A stretch of DNA of 5,261 bases from Methanobrevibacter sp. (GTDB taxonomy: Archaea; Methanobacteriota; Methanobacteria; Methanobacteriales; Methanobacteriaceae). The stretch spans positions 1 through 5,261 of the forward strand of contig JAEEWY010000109.1 of the NCBI GenBank assembly GCA_016291275.1. Reading direction: 5' to 3'. How positions within the stretch are numbered: position 1 is the first letter of the stretch; each line of letters opens with the position of its first letter. The translations under genes were made by a program, and so were the position numbers. Under the pieces are notes generated by a model, which saw only the letters and a list, made by a program, of their open reading frames with translations, had not been told where the DNA came from and searched no databases. Positions 4,067 through 5,261 of this stretch are shown piece after piece.

Positions 4067-5261
4067 TTATCTGCAATTGAATGCAATCAATTTGGTCTTG
4101 CACATATCCTCAACTGCATACTTGATTCCTTCCTTGCCTATACCACTTGACTTGAATCCTCCAAATGGCATTGCATCTGTCCTGAATGTGGATTCCTTAT
4201 TGATTAAAACTGAACCAGCATCTATTTCATTTGCACATCTTAAGGCACTGTGGATGCTTTCTGTAAAGACTCCTGCCTGTAGGCCATATTGGGTATTGTT
4301 TGCCTCTTTGATTGCTTCATCAAGCCCATCAACTCTGATTATAGGCGCAATTGGTCCAAAGGTCTCATTAGCTACAATGTCCATATCCATGGTTACATTG
4401 TCTAAAATGGTTGGTTCAAAGAAACAGTCTTTTCTGTTTCCTCCAAGCAAGAGTTCTGCACCATCTTCAATTGCACGGTTTACAGAAGTTTCAATATTAA
4501 GGGCAGAGTTTTCATTGATTACAGGGCCAATATCAGTTGATTCATCCATCGGATTTCCCATCCTTAACTTGCTTGCCTCTTTGACAAACATGTCAATGAA
4601 TTCATCTGCAATCTTATTGTCAAGGATTATTCTTTTTACACCAATGCAGACTTGACCTGAGAATAGGAATGCTCCTGATACTGCTGCATTCACAGCTTTT
4701 TCAATGTCTGCATCATCAAGTATTACCAATGGATCGTTTCCACCAAGTTCCATTGTCAATTTCTTCATTCCTGCCCTTGATGATATGAACAAGCCAGTAG
4801 CTACACTTCCTGTAAATGAGATCTTGTCTATGCCAGTTGAGACCACCATCGCATCTCCAACTTCGCTTCCATAACCTGTAACAGAATTGATTACACCATC
4901 AGGGAAATGATTATTGATTATTTCAGCCAATCTTAAAGCGGAAAGAGGTGCTTCCATAGATGGTTTCATCACAACAGTGTTTTTAGCTGCAATAGCTGGA
5001 GCTATCTTATGTAGCGCCAAATTCACAGGATAGTTGAATGGGGTAATCGCTCCAACTACACCAAGAGGAACTTTCTTAGTGAATGCCAGGAACCTTGCTT
5101 CAGCAGGTCCTGTTGCATCAATAGGCACAGACTCACCATAGATTCTCTTTGCCTCTTCAGCTGCAAATTGAAGTGTTTCCACAGATCTCTGAAGTTCTAC
5201 AATTGCTTGCTTATATGGCTTTCCAGCTTCAGCAACAATCAATTTTGCTATGTTCTTGCTT
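4067..5261 (-). CDS. cofA: NAD(P)-dependent aldehyde dehydrogenase, probably lactaldehyde dehydrogenase (CofA type), N-terminus missing
   Basis: The frame enters from the right edge and ends with TAA at 4067-4069. About 397 residues are visible; family members have roughly 460-480, so about 70 are missing. The TTG at 5242 is not the start, because the frame continues upstream (SKNIAK before LIVAEAGKP). All aldehyde dehydrogenase signatures are present: TPFNYPVNLALHK with catalytic Asn (codon 5035-5033), SFTGSVATG in the cofactor-binding fold, MELGGNDP with the general-base Glu (codon 4750-4748), FSGQVCIG with the nucleophilic Cys (codon 4648-4646), and NETFGPIAPI near the C-terminus. In methanogens the closest described enzyme oxidises lactaldehyde to lactate (CofA), proposed to feed coenzyme F420 side-chain synthesis. 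Non-phosphorylating glyceraldehyde-3-phosphate dehydrogenase and succinate-semialdehyde dehydrogenase are relatives, so the substrate is uncertain. The family assignment is secure; the symbol is moderately so. Confidence 0.88.
   Translation of the reverse strand, partial: SKNIAKLIVAEAGKPYKQAIVELQRSVETLQFAAEEAKRIYGESVPIDATGPAEARFLAFTKKVPLGVVGAITPFNYPVNLALHKIAPAIAAKNTVVMKPSMEAPLSALRLAEIINNHFPDGVINSVTGYGSEVGDAMVVSTGIDKISFTGSVATGLFISSRAGMKKLTMELGGNDPLVILDDADIEKAVNAAVSGAFLFSGQVCIGVKRIILDNKIADEFIDMFVKEASKLRMGNPMDESTDIGPVINENSALNIETSVNRAIEDGAELLLGGNRKDCFFEPTILDNVTMDMDIVANETFGPIAPIIRVDGLDEAIKEANNTQYGLQAGVFTESIHSALRCANEIDAGSVLINKESTFRTDAMPFGGFKSSGIGKEGIKYAVEDMCKTKLIAFNCR

Noticed and set aside
4077..4655. 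Plus-strand open frame of 192 codons
   Set aside because: It is antisense to the aldehyde dehydrogenase gene, whose catalytic motifs are intact; the product is low-complexity Ser/Leu-rich and matches nothing I recognise.
5240..5242. TTG as the start of the aldehyde dehydrogenase
   Set aside because: The frame stays open to the window edge with family-like sequence, and about 70 N-terminal residues expected for the family are still missing.

Overview
The window looks like chromosomal DNA from a host-associated methanogenic archaeon of the Methanobacteriales, most likely Methanobrevibacter or a close relative. Four things point there: strong AT bias with very AT-rich gaps between genes; GGTGA/GTGAT-type ribosome binding sites just ahead of the starts; TATA-box promoters (TTTATATA); and the gene set, which holds an archaeal Thg1, an aspartate dehydrogenase, a PRC-barrel protein, an EMAP/OB-fold RNA-binding protein and a CofA-type aldehyde dehydrogenase. 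The genus is inferred from style and content, not from a search.

All six genes are on the minus strand, so transcription runs from high to low coordinates. In that order they are: (1) an aldehyde dehydrogenase, probably lactaldehyde dehydrogenase CofA, cut off by the right edge (4067-5261); (2) a protein with a C-terminal EMAP/tRNA-binding OB fold (3234-3959), followed by a hairpin plus U-tract terminator; (3) a 637-base AT-rich gap with a near-perfect TATA box, a long inverted repeat in the presumed leader and an ordered array of 11-bp repeats; (4) a small PRC-barrel protein with a Pro/Ala-rich tail (2174-2584); (5) a 363-base gap with U-tracts, an inverted repeat and a likely promoter; (6) L-aspartate dehydrogenase NadX (1049-1810); (7) a Thg1-family 3'-5' nucleotidyltransferase (234-992); (8) the first 62 codons of a JAMM/MPN-type protein, cut off by the left edge (1-188).

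The genes look like core housekeeping functions: cofactor synthesis (NAD from aspartate, possibly the F420 side chain), tRNA 5'-end maturation or repair, RNA binding and perhaps cell division. nadX, thg1 and the JAMM gene are close together (gaps of 56 and 45 bases) and may share transcripts, although thg1 has its own candidate TATA box. I see no mobile element, CRISPR array, tRNA, rRNA or defence system. The least explained DNA is the 2597-3233 gap: a repeat/palindrome cluster at 2991-3064 and a long hairpin at 2709-2749, both on the upstream side of the PRC-barrel gene.
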